Shown here piece by piece: positions 29,517 to 40,230 of a stretch of DNA of 64,000 nucleotides. The first letter of the stretch is position 1. Every line of letters starts with the position of its first letter. Under the pieces are notes generated by a model. That model worked only from the letters and a program-made list of their open reading frames with translations, had not been told where the DNA came from and did no database searches. This stretch comes from Sulfurimonas hydrogeniphila. Lineage in GTDB: Bacteria > Campylobacterota > Campylobacteria > Campylobacterales > Sulfurimonadaceae. A program made the translations under genes and the position numbers. The stretch lies in NCBI RefSeq assembly GCF_009068765.1, contig NZ_CP035534.1, positions 806,001 through 870,000 on the forward strand, in the 5' to 3' direction.

Positions 29517-30023
29517 TCAGTCTCTTTTTTCGTGAATCTCTATAGTTTTGATCTCATCCTGTCCTTCAATTGAATCTAAAACCGCAAAGCTTTCAGCATC
29601 ATTCTCTTCAATACCGCCAAAAACTGTATGGACACCGTCAAGATGCGGGCAGGGAACAAAACAGATAAAGAACTGGCTGCCGCCTGTGTTTTGTCCTGCA
29701 TGTGCCATAGAAAGTGTTCCTTTGACATGTTTATGTGTATTTTTATCGGTTTCGCATGCTATAGACCAGCCCGGACCACCTGTTCCTGTTCCCTGCGGAC
29801 AACCGCCCTGTGCCATAAAACCGGGGATTACACGGTGGAAGCTGAGATTGTCATAAAATCCTGTTTGTGCCAAATGTGCAAAGTTTGCAACGGTATTTGG
29901 TGTTTCCTCCGGATAAAGTTTAATCCAAATATCGCCTTTGTTTGTTACGATTTTTGCATATTGCAGTTTTGATAATTCTTCTTCGCTTAAATTGTATTCT
30001 TTGAGTTGTGCTTTTCCAAACAT
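29517..30023 (-). CDS. cyclophilin-type peptidyl-prolyl cis-trans isomerase
   Basis: 168 residues, single cyclophilin domain. FHRVIPGFMAQGG (with the catalytic Arg), SMAHAGQNTGGSQFFI and LDGVHTVFGGI are all present. No signal peptide, so a cytosolic PpiB-like isomerase. It is monocistronic: the REPIN-like cluster lies downstream and the divergent histidine kinase promoter upstream. Confidence 0.92.
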   Translation of the reverse strand: MFGKAQLKEYNLSEEELSKLQYAKIVTNKGDIWIKLYPEETPNTVANFAHLAQTGFYDNLSFHRVIPGFMAQGGCPQGTGTGGPGWSIACETDKNTHKHVKGTLSMAHAGQNTGGSQFFICFVPCPHLDGVHTVFGGIEENDAESFAVLDSIEGQDEIKTIEIHEKRD

Positions 30024-30115
30024 ATAAACCTCTTTATTTTATTTTTTTGTTATTATAGTTAAATTTTTATAAATATGTCTTGTGCTTTTAAAATTAAGTT
30101 TGGAATTAAAAGCGG

Positions 30116-30121
30116 TATAAT
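30116..30121 (+). promoter_or_regulatory. -10 box for the two-component operon
   Basis: GGTATAAT, 27 bases before the ATG of the kinase, preceded by AT-rich DNA in the 124-base divergent gap. AACAGGGAT gives the ribosome binding site. Confidence 0.5.
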
Positions 30122-30147
30122 TTTGTTGAGAAAAACAGGGATAAAAA

Positions 30148-31341
30148 ATGCAAAAGAACAGATTTACATCTTTGACTATCAAGCAGGCCAATACCGTTAC
30201 AACTGTTGTCATATTGGTTTTTGTCATTATATTTGCCTATTTGCTGATAAAAGAAAATTATCAGGATTATGAAAAAGCGCTTTACAGGCAGGAACACAGT
30301 GTGGCTGATTACGGAGATACACAAAAACAGCTCAAAAGGCTTCTGATAAAAAACACTTTGGCTATTGTGACACTCTCTTTTATACTTTTTGCAATCATGC
30401 TCGGGTTGTATAAGATATTTTATGCGTTGATTCAAAATGATATGCATGTATTTTTAAATTTTTTTAAAAATGCGGCACACAGGGAAGCATTGCTGAGTCC
30501 TGATGAGATTTTTTTTAAAGAATTTAAAGAGATGGTTCTGTATGCAAATGAAATGGTAAAGACAATAAATCAGCAAAAGCTATCATTAAAAGAGATCAAT
30601 CTTATTCTTGAAAAAAAGGTACAAAAGAAAACATTGTATTTAGAACAGGCAAATGCAAAACTTTTACAAGAAAAAAAGTTTTCAGAAGAGATACTGGCTG
30701 CACAAAAAGAGTTTTTACGCTACACTGTGCATGAAACAAACACGCCTCTGAGTGTTATTTTGACGAGTATAGAACTGTATGAAATGAAAAATAAAAAGGA
30801 CAGACAATTGTCCAAAATAGAAGCGGCTGCAAAAAATATATTTAATATATATGATGATTTGAGTTATTTGGTAAAAAAAGACCAGGTGCCGTATCCCAAA
30901 GTTTCAATTGAACTGGTTTCGTATCTCAGCATGCGGATAGAGTTTTTTAGAGATGTTGCACATTTGTCTAAAATTGATTTTAAATACAGCAGTGATTTGG
31001 ACAAGGTTTATATTTATTTTAATGAAACAAAACTTCAGCGTATTGTAGACAATACTATTACAAATGCCATCAAATACACTTTGCCGGAGGAAACAGTCTT
31101 CTTACATGTAAAGCAAACAGGAGCAGATGTAATGTTTAGTGTATCAAGCAAGTCTAAAATTATAAAAGATCCGGAGAAAATTTTTGATGCATACTACAGG
31201 GAAAATGACAATGTCAAAGGATTTGGATTGGGACTGCAGTTGGTGAAAAATATTTGTGAAGAAGACAATGTGAGCATAGATATTGCATCAACTGACAAAC
31301 TGACTACATTTGAATATAAATTTAAAATGATGGGTGAATAA
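30148..31341 (+). CDS. sensor histidine kinase
   Basis: 397 residues: membrane helix 1 (about 17-36), a short periplasmic loop of about 35 residues, membrane helix 2 (about 72-92), a coiled coil (about 140-185), the dimerisation domain with His195 (YTVHETNTPLS), and a HATPase domain with N box DNTITNAIKY and G box GFGLGLQL. The small periplasmic loop leaves little room for a ligand domain. It overlaps the response regulator start by one base. Being next to the acetate module, it may control porin, actP and acs; that is inference. Confidence 0.88.
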   Translation: MQKNRFTSLTIKQANTVTTVVILVFVIIFAYLLIKENYQDYEKALYRQEHSVADYGDTQKQLKRLLIKNTLAIVTLSFILFAIMLGLYKIFYALIQNDMHVFLNFFKNAAHREALLSPDEIFFKEFKEMVLYANEMVKTINQQKLSLKEINLILEKKVQKKTLYLEQANAKLLQEKKFSEEILAAQKEFLRYTVHETNTPLSVILTSIELYEMKNKKDRQLSKIEAAAKNIFNIYDDLSYLVKKDQVPYPKVSIELVSYLSMRIEFFRDVAHLSKIDFKYSSDLDKVYIYFNETKLQRIVDNTITNAIKYTLPEETVFLHVKQTGADVMFSVSSKSKIIKDPEKIFDAYYRENDNVKGFGLGLQLVKNICEEDNVSIDIASTDKLTTFEYKFKMMGE

Positions 31342-31994
31342 TGAAAATTCTTTTACTGGAAGACGAAATAATGCTAAACGAGTCTATACAGGAGTATCTG
31401 CAGGAGCAGGGACATCTTGTTGTAAGTTTTACAGACGGTCTTGAAGCATTTGAAAATCTTCAAAAAGACGACTATGATTTATTGATTTTGGATATCTCTG
31501 TACCAAATATAGACGGATTGACACTTTTGGAAAAGCTTCATGCCATCAAAATTCATACACCCAGCATTTATATCAGCGCTCTGGTAGATATAGAAGATAT
31601 CTCCCGTGCCTATGATCTGGGATGCTATGATTACTTGAAAAAACCCTTTCACCTAAAAGAACTTGCTTTGAAAATTGACAGAATTTTAACAGACAAAGAT
31701 ATTCCTCTGGTTTTTCTCAGGCTTTCAAAAAACTATATGTATGATCAGGAAAACAATACGCTTTTGTTTCAGAACACTCCCCAGATTCTTACAAAAAAAC
31801 AATCGCAAATTATAGATATTTTAGCCAGGAACAGAAGCAGAATAGTTGATTTTGAACAGTTTCGCATGTATGTATGGGATGAACAAATCGTAGATAATGC
31901 AACCATAAGAGCAGAGATTAACAGACTGAAAAAAAGTTTAAAAGAAGATATTATTGTTAATGTCAGAGGCATGGGATATATGATAGAAAAATGA
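31341..31994 (+). CDS. OmpR-type response regulator
   Basis: 217 residues. Receiver domain with phosphate-accepting Asp51 (LILDIS), acidic pocket LLEDE and conserved Lys in YLKKPF; then a winged-helix DNA-binding domain (about 130-217) ending VRGMGYMIEK. Partner of the kinase, with which it shares TAATG coupling. The most likely targets are the downstream porin and acetate genes. Confidence 0.9.
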   Translation: MKILLLEDEIMLNESIQEYLQEQGHLVVSFTDGLEAFENLQKDDYDLLILDISVPNIDGLTLLEKLHAIKIHTPSIYISALVDIEDISRAYDLGCYDYLKKPFHLKELALKIDRILTDKDIPLVFLRLSKNYMYDQENNTLLFQNTPQILTKKQSQIIDILARNRSRIVDFEQFRMYVWDEQIVDNATIRAEINRLKKSLKEDIIVNVRGMGYMIEK

Positions 31995-32103
31995 GCAGGG
32001 TATTGTTTGTTACATATTGATACACGCCAGAGATTAAATTGCAATTTTTTGTTAAAAATATGAATTGCTACGTTAATGCTATGTTTTGGATTTATGATTA
32101 CCT

Positions 32104-32373
32104 TAAGTGCCTGACAAGAATAAATGACATAATTTAATGAAGAGAAAAAATAGAAGCTACAAGGCGAAAATTCGCAGAAGCTACTAGTAGCTTCAAGGGT
32201 TTTCAACGAAGTTAGGTTCTGTTTTCTCTCTTCACCCGAAGGGCAACATGCAAAGGACTTATTTTCTGCGTTGAACTTCCGTTAACGATGCTAGCATCGC
32301 CAACAAAAGTTCGCCTTGCAACTAAATCCTTTGTATGTTGTTAAATATGTTATTTATTCTTGTCAGGCACTTA
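32104..32373. mobile_element. 270-bp nested-palindrome element (MITE-like)
   Basis: Fills most of the 398-base gap between the response regulator and the porin. Outer inverted repeats of about 33 bases (32104-32137 and 32341-32373, starting TAAGTGCCTGACAAGAATAA) differ at only two or three positions. Inside are two successive stems: 32138-32155 with 32217-32234, and 32244-32261 with 32323-32340. Each loop holds further palindromes (GAAGCTACTAGTAGCTTC at 32177-32194, CGATGCTAGCATCG at 32286-32299). The two halves look like diverged inverted copies of one unit. It encodes no protein. Ends in TA fit a TA-targeting transposon, but a structured RNA is also possible. Confidence 0.65.
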
Positions 32374-32392
32374 TCTAAAAGTGGAGGATTAC

Positions 32393-33826
32393 ATGAAAAA
32401 AATTGCATTAAGTATGTTTGTTACAGCATTGGTGACAAGTGTATATGCTGATTACGACGGTGTAAATATAAAGTTAAAGCACGGTGTTGAAGAGAAACAA
32501 GAGGTGCATGTTCTTTCTGATGACATAAAAGACATGTTTGCAAAAGGAAAAACAAGCGGTCAGATTAGAATGTTTTATGTGGACAGACAGTATCAGGGTG
32601 GTTCAGGGGCAGATACGCACAGAGATGCTGCTGTTTTAGGCGGTCATCTCAAGTTTGAAACAGCTACATTAAGCGGTATTCGGTTGGCTGCGGCTTTTTA
32701 TACAGTGCAGGATTTGGGTATACAGCAACACACTGCCCAGTCACCGGCACTTCTTGGAACCGGATACAAGTCATATTCAATTCTAGGTGAGGGATATCTT
32801 GGATACAGTTTCAGTGAATATGGGCTAAAAAGTGATGCCAAGCTTGGTTATCAGAGATATGACTCTTTAATGATGGGATCAGATGATGCAAGAACGCTTC
32901 CAAATACTTTCAGAGCATACAAGTTTGTAAGCAAGGATGTGAAAAATATTACTCTTCAGATAGCACATGTAGACAGAATCGCTTATGGAACATTCTCAAA
33001 TATCTATTCTGCCGGCGGAATACTTGCCGCTACTTCAGGGTACACTTCAAGAGGGATCAATGCTTCAACAGGAGTACAAACCGGAGAGTATCTGAACTTG
33101 GGACTTGCAACAACCGGAAGAAAAACTGCCGGTGTTACAAATATTCAACTGAAATATACAGCGAAAAACTTTCATGTAGATGTCTCAAATGATTATGCAT
33201 GGAATCTTTACAATACACTCTACGCTGACACAGGAGTCTCCTGGAACTGTCTGCTCAACAGTAATGTAAAACCGTTTGTAAAAGTGCAGATGATTAAACA
33301 AAACAGTGTTGGCGGAAAATATATGCAGTACTCTCCGCTGGGAGGGTCCGGTGAGGTAGATTCTTTTTACTGGGCGGGTAAAGTCGGGGCAAAATATGAA
33401 GGTTTTGCTGCATATATTGCCTACTCCCAAACATCTTCAAACAATGCAGGAGATGATTCTTACAAAAATGCGATACTTACACAGTTTGGCGGCATGCCGG
33501 CATATACTCAAGGTATGGTGACCCGTCATATGTTTTTAGCGGGAACAAAAGCAACAAAAGCTGCTGCTGTCTATAACTTCAAACAACATGGAATCAACCT
33601 TTCAACTGCTGCCTATTATGTCGCTTTTGATACAGATGCAAACTCCGGATACGGTATAGCAAGAACAGCAACAGAAGCTGGATTTGACATCAAATACTAC
33701 CCAAAAGCAGTTGAAAAACTGCAGCTTCGTTTTCGCGGAAATTTTCCCAGAAAATTTGCGGAAGCAACTCCAGGAAGTGACACCGGTTGGAATGAGTACA
33801 GACTCATTGCAAACTATAATTTCTAA
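32393..33826 (+). CDS. OprD-like outer-membrane porin
   Basis: 477 residues. A signal peptide (MKKIALSMFVTALVTSVYA, cleavage after YA) is followed by a barrel of amphipathic strands with Gly/Tyr/Ser-rich turns, ending in NYNF as outer-membrane porins do. It resembles the OprD-type porins of Campylobacterota. The ATG at 32393 has GTGGAGG six bases upstream; an in-frame start at 32360 would lie inside the repeat element. As first gene before DUF485-ActP it probably lets acetate or other small acids through the outer membrane. Confidence 0.78.
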   Translation: MKKIALSMFVTALVTSVYADYDGVNIKLKHGVEEKQEVHVLSDDIKDMFAKGKTSGQIRMFYVDRQYQGGSGADTHRDAAVLGGHLKFETATLSGIRLAAAFYTVQDLGIQQHTAQSPALLGTGYKSYSILGEGYLGYSFSEYGLKSDAKLGYQRYDSLMMGSDDARTLPNTFRAYKFVSKDVKNITLQIAHVDRIAYGTFSNIYSAGGILAATSGYTSRGINASTGVQTGEYLNLGLATTGRKTAGVTNIQLKYTAKNFHVDVSNDYAWNLYNTLYADTGVSWNCLLNSNVKPFVKVQMIKQNSVGGKYMQYSPLGGSGEVDSFYWAGKVGAKYEGFAAYIAYSQTSSNNAGDDSYKNAILTQFGGMPAYTQGMVTRHMFLAGTKATKAAAVYNFKQHGINLSTAAYYVAFDTDANSGYGIARTATEAGFDIKYYPKAVEKLQLRFRGNFPRKFAEATPGSDTGWNEYRLIANYNF

Positions 33827-33840
33827 TACAAGGAAAAATT

Positions 33841-34164
33841 ATGACCAAAGAACAGATACAACAGATAAAAGCAGATCCTGATTACCAGAAACTTGTAAAG
33901 ACAAGACAGGGTTTTGCTCTAAAATTAACAATAGCGATGCTTGTAGTCTATTTTGCATTTATACTTACAATAGCTTTTGATCCCTCGGCATTGGCAGTGC
34001 CCCTCTCTAGTGAGGCAGTGACAACCATAGGTATTCCTGTCGGTATGGCTGTAATCGTATTTGCTTTTATATTGACAGGCATATATACAAAAAGAGCAAA
34101 CAGTGAGTTTGATGATCTGGCAAACAAAGTAAAAAACAAATTAAAGGAGCGCCTAGATGTTTAA
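33841..34164 (+). CDS. DUF485 family membrane protein
   Basis: 107 residues with two membrane helices (about 22-45 and 62-84) and the family's start pattern ([22 protein letters not shown]). DUF485 proteins (YjcH in E. coli) are coded just before acetate permease ActP and may assist it. The stop overlaps the actP ATG by eight bases, so translation is coupled. Confidence 0.9.
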   Translation: MTKEQIQQIKADPDYQKLVKTRQGFALKLTIAMLVVYFAFILTIAFDPSALAVPLSSEAVTTIGIPVGMAVIVFAFILTGIYTKRANSEFDDLANKVKNKLKERLDV

Positions 34165-35824
34165 CAGAATATTTTTATTTTTAATTTTCGGCAGTATCGC
34201 GGCATTTGCCTCCGGAACTATCAACGGTGAAATTCAAAAACAGCCGCTGAATGTTCCGGCAATTGTTATGTTTGTTATTTTTGTCGGTGCAACTCTGGGC
34301 ATAACATACTGGGCAGCCAAAAGAACAAAGTCTGCGAAAGATTTCTACACAGCAGGCGGTGGCATTACAGGGCTGCAAAACGGTATGGCCATTGCAGGAG
34401 ACTATATGTCTGCGGCATCCTTTTTGGGAATTTCCGGGCTTGTTTATCTCAAAGGGTATGACGGACTTATCTATTCGATCGGATTTTTGGTCGGCTGGCC
34501 GATTATTCTATTCATTATTGCAGAACCTTTGCGAAATTTAGGCAAATATACCTTTGCGGATGTTGCTTCTTACAGACTACGCCAAAAACCTATTCGTATA
34601 TTGGCTGCATTTGGTTCTATTGCAACTGTTATTCTTTACCTTATCGCTCAAATGGTCGGTTCTGGAAAGTTAATACAGCTTTTATTTGGTCTGCAGTATG
34701 AAGTAGCGGTTATTCTGGTTGGTGTTTTAATGATTCTTTATGTAACATTTGGCGGTATGCTCGCAACAACCTGGGTGCAGATTATCAAAGCATTCTTACT
34801 GCTTTCAGGAGCTACTTTTATGGCTATTGCTGTAATGGCGCATTATGATTTCAGTTTTGGAGCATTGTTTGCCCATGCAACAGAATTAAAAGGTATAGAA
34901 ATAATGTCTCCGGGCGGACTCGTTTCGGACCCTGTTTCTGCAATATCTTTAGCCGTCGCCTTGATGTTCGGTACAGCAGGTCTCCCTCATATCCTGATGA
35001 GATTTTTTACAGTAGGCAATGCAAAAGAAGCACGAAAGTCGGTATTTTATGCGACAGGTTTTATCGGTTATTTTTATATACTGACGTTCATCATCGGTTT
35101 TGGCGCAATTGTAATGGTGTATAAAAATCCTCAGTATCTGGATCTGGCAAAACAGGCCATAAGCGGCGGTTTCCCGATTCTTGGCGGAAACAATATGGCA
35201 GCCATACATTTGTCTCATGCTGTTGGCGGTGACTTCTTCCTTGGATTTATCTCTGCTGTGGCATTTGCAACAATTCTGGCCGTTGTTTCGGGTCTGACAC
35301 TGGCAGGTGCTTCTGCAATTTCACATGACCTGTATGCTTCTGTGTACAAAAAAGGTGAAATTGACGGGCTTAAAGAGATGAAAGTTTCAAAAATTGCTAC
35401 TGTTGTGCTGGGAATCGTAGCTATTATTATGGGGATAGCATTTGAAAAGCAAAATATCGCTTTTGTTGTCGGGCTTGCGTTTGCAATAGCAGCCTCTGCC
35501 AACTTTCCTGTACTTTTACTCTCCATGTACTGGAAAAAACTTACAACGCGTGGCGCTGTCATCGGAGGAACCTTGGGACTGGCTACAGCTGTCATGCTTG
35601 TCATCCTTGGTCCGATTGTCTGGGTACAGATTTTTGGCAATGCCGAAGCGATTTTCCCGTATAAATATCCGGCACTCTTTTCTGTGAGTGTTGCCTTTGT
35701 CGGTATCTGGTTTTTCTCAGTAACGGACAAATCAGAGGCTGCAGCACAAGAGATGGAGGCTTTTGAAGCACAATACATCAGAAGTCAGACAGGTATTGGT
35801 GCCGAGGGTGCATCCGAGCATTAA
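34157..35824 (+). CDS. actP: cation/acetate symporter
   Basis: 555 residues, sodium:solute symporter (SSS) family, about 13 membrane helices. An N-terminal cleavable-looking signal ([10 protein letters not shown]) is followed by [29 protein letters not shown], the helix that forms the sodium and substrate site in ActP. Takes up acetate and related short acids with sodium or protons. With DUF485 before it and acs 2.4 kb after it, the assignment is firm. Confidence 0.92.
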   Translation: MFNRIFLFLIFGSIAAFASGTINGEIQKQPLNVPAIVMFVIFVGATLGITYWAAKRTKSAKDFYTAGGGITGLQNGMAIAGDYMSAASFLGISGLVYLKGYDGLIYSIGFLVGWPIILFIIAEPLRNLGKYTFADVASYRLRQKPIRILAAFGSIATVILYLIAQMVGSGKLIQLLFGLQYEVAVILVGVLMILYVTFGGMLATTWVQIIKAFLLLSGATFMAIAVMAHYDFSFGALFAHATELKGIEIMSPGGLVSDPVSAISLAVALMFGTAGLPHILMRFFTVGNAKEARKSVFYATGFIGYFYILTFIIGFGAIVMVYKNPQYLDLAKQAISGGFPILGGNNMAAIHLSHAVGGDFFLGFISAVAFATILAVVSGLTLAGASAISHDLYASVYKKGEIDGLKEMKVSKIATVVLGIVAIIMGIAFEKQNIAFVVGLAFAIAASANFPVLLLSMYWKKLTTRGAVIGGTLGLATAVMLVILGPIVWVQIFGNAEAIFPYKYPALFSVSVAFVGIWFFSVTDKSEAAAQEMEAFEAQYIRSQTGIGAEGASEH

Positions 35825-35826
35825 CT

Positions 35827-37641
35827 ATGAGCATCTTAGACCAAAAAAAACTTATTGAGTCTATTCACCCTTTTGGCTTACTCAGTTCAGAGGAACTGAG
35901 TAAGCTGATGCAAAAAATCGACATTGCATATTACCCTAAAGATACGCTGCTCATCAGCAAAAATCTTCCATCTGTCGCTTTTTATATCATCATAAAAGGA
36001 TATGTGTCCGAGTATATTGATGATACACTGCATACTGTTTACGGTGAAGGTGACAGCTTTGATGCGGATGCTTTGATTTACGGGACAACACAAAACAGGT
36101 TTGTTGTCAGTGAAGATTTGATTTGTTATGAGATTCAAAAAGAAGACTTTTTGGAATTGATACAAAACAAACGCATACAAGAGTATTTTTTACAAGATTT
36201 TATTACACGCCATCAACATTTAAAAGAATACTCACAGCAGAGTCAATTAACTCCTTTTTTGGTATCTCAGGTAAAAGATATTTATCTTCATGCTGTTTGT
36301 ATTGTTGCACAAGACACAACAATAGCAGATGCTTTAAAAGAAATGAAAAATCTTAAGGCTACATGTATTCTCGTAAGGGATGAAAACAGCTGCGGTATAG
36401 TTACGGATACGGACTTGAAAGAGAAGGTTTTGATGGGTAAATATGATGTAAGTGATGCCATTGTGCATATAGCATCTAAAAATATTATTGCTATTGAGAA
36501 GAGTGACTTTTTATTTAATGCTTTGGTGCTTATGACACATAATGCGATTAAGCGCTTGGTTGTAAAAGAGGGTGATGAAATTGTCGGGATACTAGAGCAG
36601 TTGGATTTGTTGAGTTATTTTGCAAACCATTCTTACCTGATTTCTGTGCAAATAGACAAAGCAGAGAATATTGATGATTTAAAAGAGGTTCAAAACGGAT
36701 TAAAAAATCTTGTAACAACACTTGATTCCAATGGTGTAAAAGTACGTTATATCAGCAAACTTGTTGCAACACTCAACCAAAAAATATATGCAAAAGTTTT
36801 TACGATGTATGTTGATGAATCTTTACAGGAAAAATGTGCTCTTATGATAATGGGTTCTGAGGGCAGAGAGGAGCAGATACTCAAAACCGATCAGGACAAT
36901 GCTCTGATCATTGCCGATGATATGGATACAGAACTTTTTGGAGAGCCTATGCATAAACTCAACAGGGCGCTTTTAGAAATAGGGTTTGTAAAGTGTGAGG
37001 GCAATGTTATGGTCAGTAATGCGTACTGGCGTCGTAATTTAGGGGACTTTAAAAATGAAATAGATAACTGGATAGCAAGTTTTGAAGGAAACAGTTTACA
37101 AAACTTGAGTATATTTTTAGATGCAAAGTGTGTTGCGGGTGATTGTACTTTAGTGAATGCGGCAAAAGAACATTTGTTTGCGCGTTTTGAGAAGAGAGAT
37201 GATGTTTTGGCACATCTTGCAAAAGCAACGCTTTTTTTTGAAACACCTATTTCTCTTTTTAGCGGTTTTAAGCTTGACAAAGAGCATGAAAACAAACTGG
37301 ATTTGAAAAAAGGCGGCATATTTGCAATTGTTCACGGCATAAGATGTCTGGCACTGGAGAATAAAATCAAAAAAAACAATACAATCGAACGTATCAAAGA
37401 GTTGAACAACCGAGGTGTTTTTGATAAAGTTTTTGCGACAGAACTCATAGAAAGTTTTGATACTCTGTTGTCTGTGAGGCTCAAAACAATGCTGTATGCA
37501 AAGGATCAAAAAAATATCAATTATATAAATCCAAAAGGTTTGGACAAAACAAGCCGGGATTTGCTCAAAGACAGTTTTAAAGTGGTAGATAAACTGAAAA
37601 AGTTTATTAGTTTTCATTTTCATTTGGAAATGGTTTCGTAA
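35827..37641 (+). CDS. cNMP-binding/CBS/DUF294 nucleotidyltransferase-like regulator
   Basis: 604 residues. Order: cyclic-nucleotide-binding-like domain (about 15-135), a pair of CBS domains (about 155-270), a DUF294 nucleotidyltransferase-like domain (about 300-430) with MGSEGREEQILKTDQDNALI, which keeps the G-S-x7-D-x-D metal pattern, and a DUF294 C-terminal helical domain (about 465-600). Relatives regulate or modify proteins next to acetate transporters in many bacteria; the target is unknown. It starts two bases after the actP stop. Confidence 0.87.
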   Translation: MSILDQKKLIESIHPFGLLSSEELSKLMQKIDIAYYPKDTLLISKNLPSVAFYIIIKGYVSEYIDDTLHTVYGEGDSFDADALIYGTTQNRFVVSEDLICYEIQKEDFLELIQNKRIQEYFLQDFITRHQHLKEYSQQSQLTPFLVSQVKDIYLHAVCIVAQDTTIADALKEMKNLKATCILVRDENSCGIVTDTDLKEKVLMGKYDVSDAIVHIASKNIIAIEKSDFLFNALVLMTHNAIKRLVVKEGDEIVGILEQLDLLSYFANHSYLISVQIDKAENIDDLKEVQNGLKNLVTTLDSNGVKVRYISKLVATLNQKIYAKVFTMYVDESLQEKCALMIMGSEGREEQILKTDQDNALIIADDMDTELFGEPMHKLNRALLEIGFVKCEGNVMVSNAYWRRNLGDFKNEIDNWIASFEGNSLQNLSIFLDAKCVAGDCTLVNAAKEHLFARFEKRDDVLAHLAKATLFFETPISLFSGFKLDKEHENKLDLKKGGIFAIVHGIRCLALENKIKKNNTIERIKELNNRGVFDKVFATELIESFDTLLSVRLKTMLYAKDQKNINYINPKGLDKTSRDLLKDSFKVVDKLKKFISFHFHLEMVS

Positions 37642-38285
37642 TGCTTTTTTCTATGTTTGAACAGATGAAAAAAAAGAGAAATCTGTCAAAACTCAAAGAT
37701 AAATCTTTTTCTTCTCTTTTTGAACAAAGTGATGAAATTGTGGTTTTCGATACAGAAACCACGGGCCTCAATCCAAAAGAAGATGAAATACTTTCTATAG
37801 GTGCAGTTAAGATTAAAAATAATAAAATACTGACATCACAAACTTTTGAAGTTTATTTGAAAAACTTTGGAGCAATTGATGCAAAAAGTATAACAATACA
37901 CGGAATTCGTCCATGTGACCTGGAGAATGCAAAAGAACCGTTGGAAGGAATTAAAGAGTTTTTGAATTATATCAAAGGTGCCACTTTGGTGGGGTACTAT
38001 CTTGAGTTTGATGTTGCGATGATTAACAAATATATAAAGCCCGTGCTTGGAATCACTCTGCCAAATAAAATGGTTGAAGTTTCTGAAATATATTTTGATA
38101 AAACAATTGCAATGATACCGCAAGCTAATATTGATTTGCGTTTTGATACAATCTTGAAAAACTGTAATATCCCTCAAATGGGTGTGCATAATGCTGTAAA
38201 TGATGCCATTATGACAGCAATGATTTACTTAAAACTAACACAGGAGAAAATAAATGTCAGAAATAGAAAAAAAACCGATTTTTAA
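37641..38285 (+). CDS. DEDDh 3'-5' exonuclease (DnaQ-like)
   Basis: 214 residues with all five catalytic positions of the DnaQ family: FDTETTG, EFDVAM and VHNAVNDA. It lacks the extra domains of a polymerase III epsilon subunit, and appears as a stand-alone exonuclease. The same pairing with a DUF294 protein beside acs/actP is common, but the reason is not known. It overlaps acs by 32 bases. Confidence 0.87.
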   Translation: MLFSMFEQMKKKRNLSKLKDKSFSSLFEQSDEIVVFDTETTGLNPKEDEILSIGAVKIKNNKILTSQTFEVYLKNFGAIDAKSITIHGIRPCDLENAKEPLEGIKEFLNYIKGATLVGYYLEFDVAMINKYIKPVLGITLPNKMVEVSEIYFDKTIAMIPQANIDLRFDTILKNCNIPQMGVHNAVNDAIMTAMIYLKLTQEKINVRNRKKTDF

Positions 38286-40218
38286 ACCAAACAAAGAGTT
38301 TGCAAAAACTGCCAGAATCAAAAACATGTGTGAATATCATGATTTGCAGGATGAAGCAATTGAAGATTATGAAGGATTTTGGGGCAGATTTGCCAAAGAA
38401 AAGCTGAGCTGGAAAGAGCCGTTTACAAAAGTGATGGATGAATCGAATTACCCTTTTGTCAAATGGTTTGAAGGCGGAAAGTTAAATGTTTCAGAACAAT
38501 GTATTGACCGTCATTTAGACAAACGCAAGAATAAAGCGGCGATTATTTTTGAAGGAGATCGCGGCGATAAACAGATTATTACCTATTTGGAACTTTACTA
38601 CAATGTAAACCGCTTTGCCAATCTGTTGAAAAATGAATTTGGTGTCAAAAAAGGGGACAGAGTTGTCATCTATATGCCGATGATTCCCGAAGCTGCCTAT
38701 GCGATGCTTGCCTGTGCCAGAATCGGCGCCATTCACTCTATAGTATTTGGCGGATTTTCTGCAGAAGCACTCAAAGACAGAATTGAAGATGCGGATGCAA
38801 AAGTTGTGATCACTGCTGACGGAGCTTACAGAAAAGACAAGCCATATATGTTAAAACCGGTGGTGGATGCGGCTTTGGCAGAAGGTGGGCCGGTAAAAAA
38901 AGTGCTCGTGGTTGAGAGAAACAATGAAGATATACGATGGGTTGAAGGGCGTGACTACTCTTATAATGAATTGATCAAAATGCAGGACGTTACATGTAAA
39001 GCGGAAGTTATGGATAGTGAAGATCCGCTCTTTCTGCTCTATACATCAGGCTCAACAGGAAAACCAAAAGGTGTGCAGCATAATTCTGCGGGATATATAC
39101 TGTGGGCACAGATGACAATGGAATGGGTGTTTGATGTCAAAGAAAATGATACCTACTGGTGTACAGCAGATATCGGCTGGATTACCGGGCATACCTATAT
39201 AGTTTACGGTCCGCTTGCAATGGGTGCGACAACGGTAATGTTTGAAGGTGTTCCGACCTATCCTGATGCGGGTCGTCCTTGGAAAATGGTAGAAGAGTAT
39301 AAAATCAACCAGTTCTATACTGCGCCTACTGCGATTCGTGTATTGCATAAAATGGGTGAAGATGAACCGGCTAAGTATGATTTGAGTAGTTTAAAAGTAC
39401 TTGGAACTGTTGGAGAGCCTATTGATCCTCCTGCGTGGAAATGGTATTATGAAGAGGTTGGCGGAAGCAAATGTGCTATCGTTGATACTTACTGGCAGAC
39501 AGAAACAGGCGGGCATATAGTCTCTCCGCTTCCTGGGGCAACCCCTATCAAACCGGGATGCGCAACATTTCCTCTTCCTGGAATCATGGCAGAGATTCTG
39601 GACCCGGCAACCGGTGAGAAAGTTGAAGTCGGAGAGGGGGGTTATATGTGTGTCACACGTCCTTGGCCTTCGATGATTCGCGGTGTCTGGGGAGATGAAG
39701 AGAGATTTATAAAATCCTATTTTGGTGATGTGAAAAAAGACGGTAAACCTGTCTATTTTACAGGTGACGGTGCTGTGTATGATGAAGACGGTTATATCAC
39801 GATTACGGGACGTACTGATGATGTTATTAATGTCAGCGGTCACAGAATGGGAACTGCCGAAATTGAAGCAGCCATCAAAAAACATCAAAATGTTGCCGAG
39901 GTTGCCGTTGTCGGAAAACCGCATGAACTCAAAGGCGAGGGTATTTTTGCCTACATCGTTTTAAAAGATGACAAAGGCGTGGCTGATGAGGTTGAAGAGG
40001 CAAAAATAATTAATAACATCATCAAAAAAGAGATAGGAAACATCGCTATCTGTGATGATATGGTTTTTGCACCGGGACTTCCAAAAACAAGAAGCGGAAA
40101 GATTATGCGTCGTATTTTACGCTCAATTGCCAAAGGCGAGGCAATTACTCAGGATATTTCAACCCTGGAAGATCCAAGCATAGTTGCCAAAATTGAAGCA
40201 ATGGTGAAGTCCAAATAA
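38254..40218 (+). CDS. acs: acetyl-CoA synthetase
   Basis: 654 residues, full length. Adenylate-forming motifs [19 protein letters not shown] and [16 protein letters not shown] are present, and the C-terminal [11 protein letters not shown] holds the catalytic Lys that is the usual acetylation target. Converts acetate, ATP and CoA to acetyl-CoA. It closes the acetate operon; a GGAG site precedes its ATG inside the exonuclease gene, and a hairpin terminator follows the stop. Confidence 0.96.
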   Translation: MSEIEKKPIFKPNKEFAKTARIKNMCEYHDLQDEAIEDYEGFWGRFAKEKLSWKEPFTKVMDESNYPFVKWFEGGKLNVSEQCIDRHLDKRKNKAAIIFEGDRGDKQIITYLELYYNVNRFANLLKNEFGVKKGDRVVIYMPMIPEAAYAMLACARIGAIHSIVFGGFSAEALKDRIEDADAKVVITADGAYRKDKPYMLKPVVDAALAEGGPVKKVLVVERNNEDIRWVEGRDYSYNELIKMQDVTCKAEVMDSEDPLFLLYTSGSTGKPKGVQHNSAGYILWAQMTMEWVFDVKENDTYWCTADIGWITGHTYIVYGPLAMGATTVMFEGVPTYPDAGRPWKMVEEYKINQFYTAPTAIRVLHKMGEDEPAKYDLSSLKVLGTVGEPIDPPAWKWYYEEVGGSKCAIVDTYWQTETGGHIVSPLPGATPIKPGCATFPLPGIMAEILDPATGEKVEVGEGGYMCVTRPWPSMIRGVWGDEERFIKSYFGDVKKDGKPVYFTGDGAVYDEDGYITITGRTDDVINVSGHRMGTAEIEAAIKKHQNVAEVAVVGKPHELKGEGIFAYIVLKDDKGVADEVEEAKIINNIIKKEIGNIAICDDMVFAPGLPKTRSGKIMRRILRSIAKGEAITQDISTLEDPSIVAKIEAMVKSK

Positions 40219-40230
40219 TAAGACTTTTCT

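Noticed and set aside
32360-32392. Porin start at 32360
   Set aside because: It lies inside the repeat element; the ATG at 32393 has the ribosome site and a proper signal peptide.
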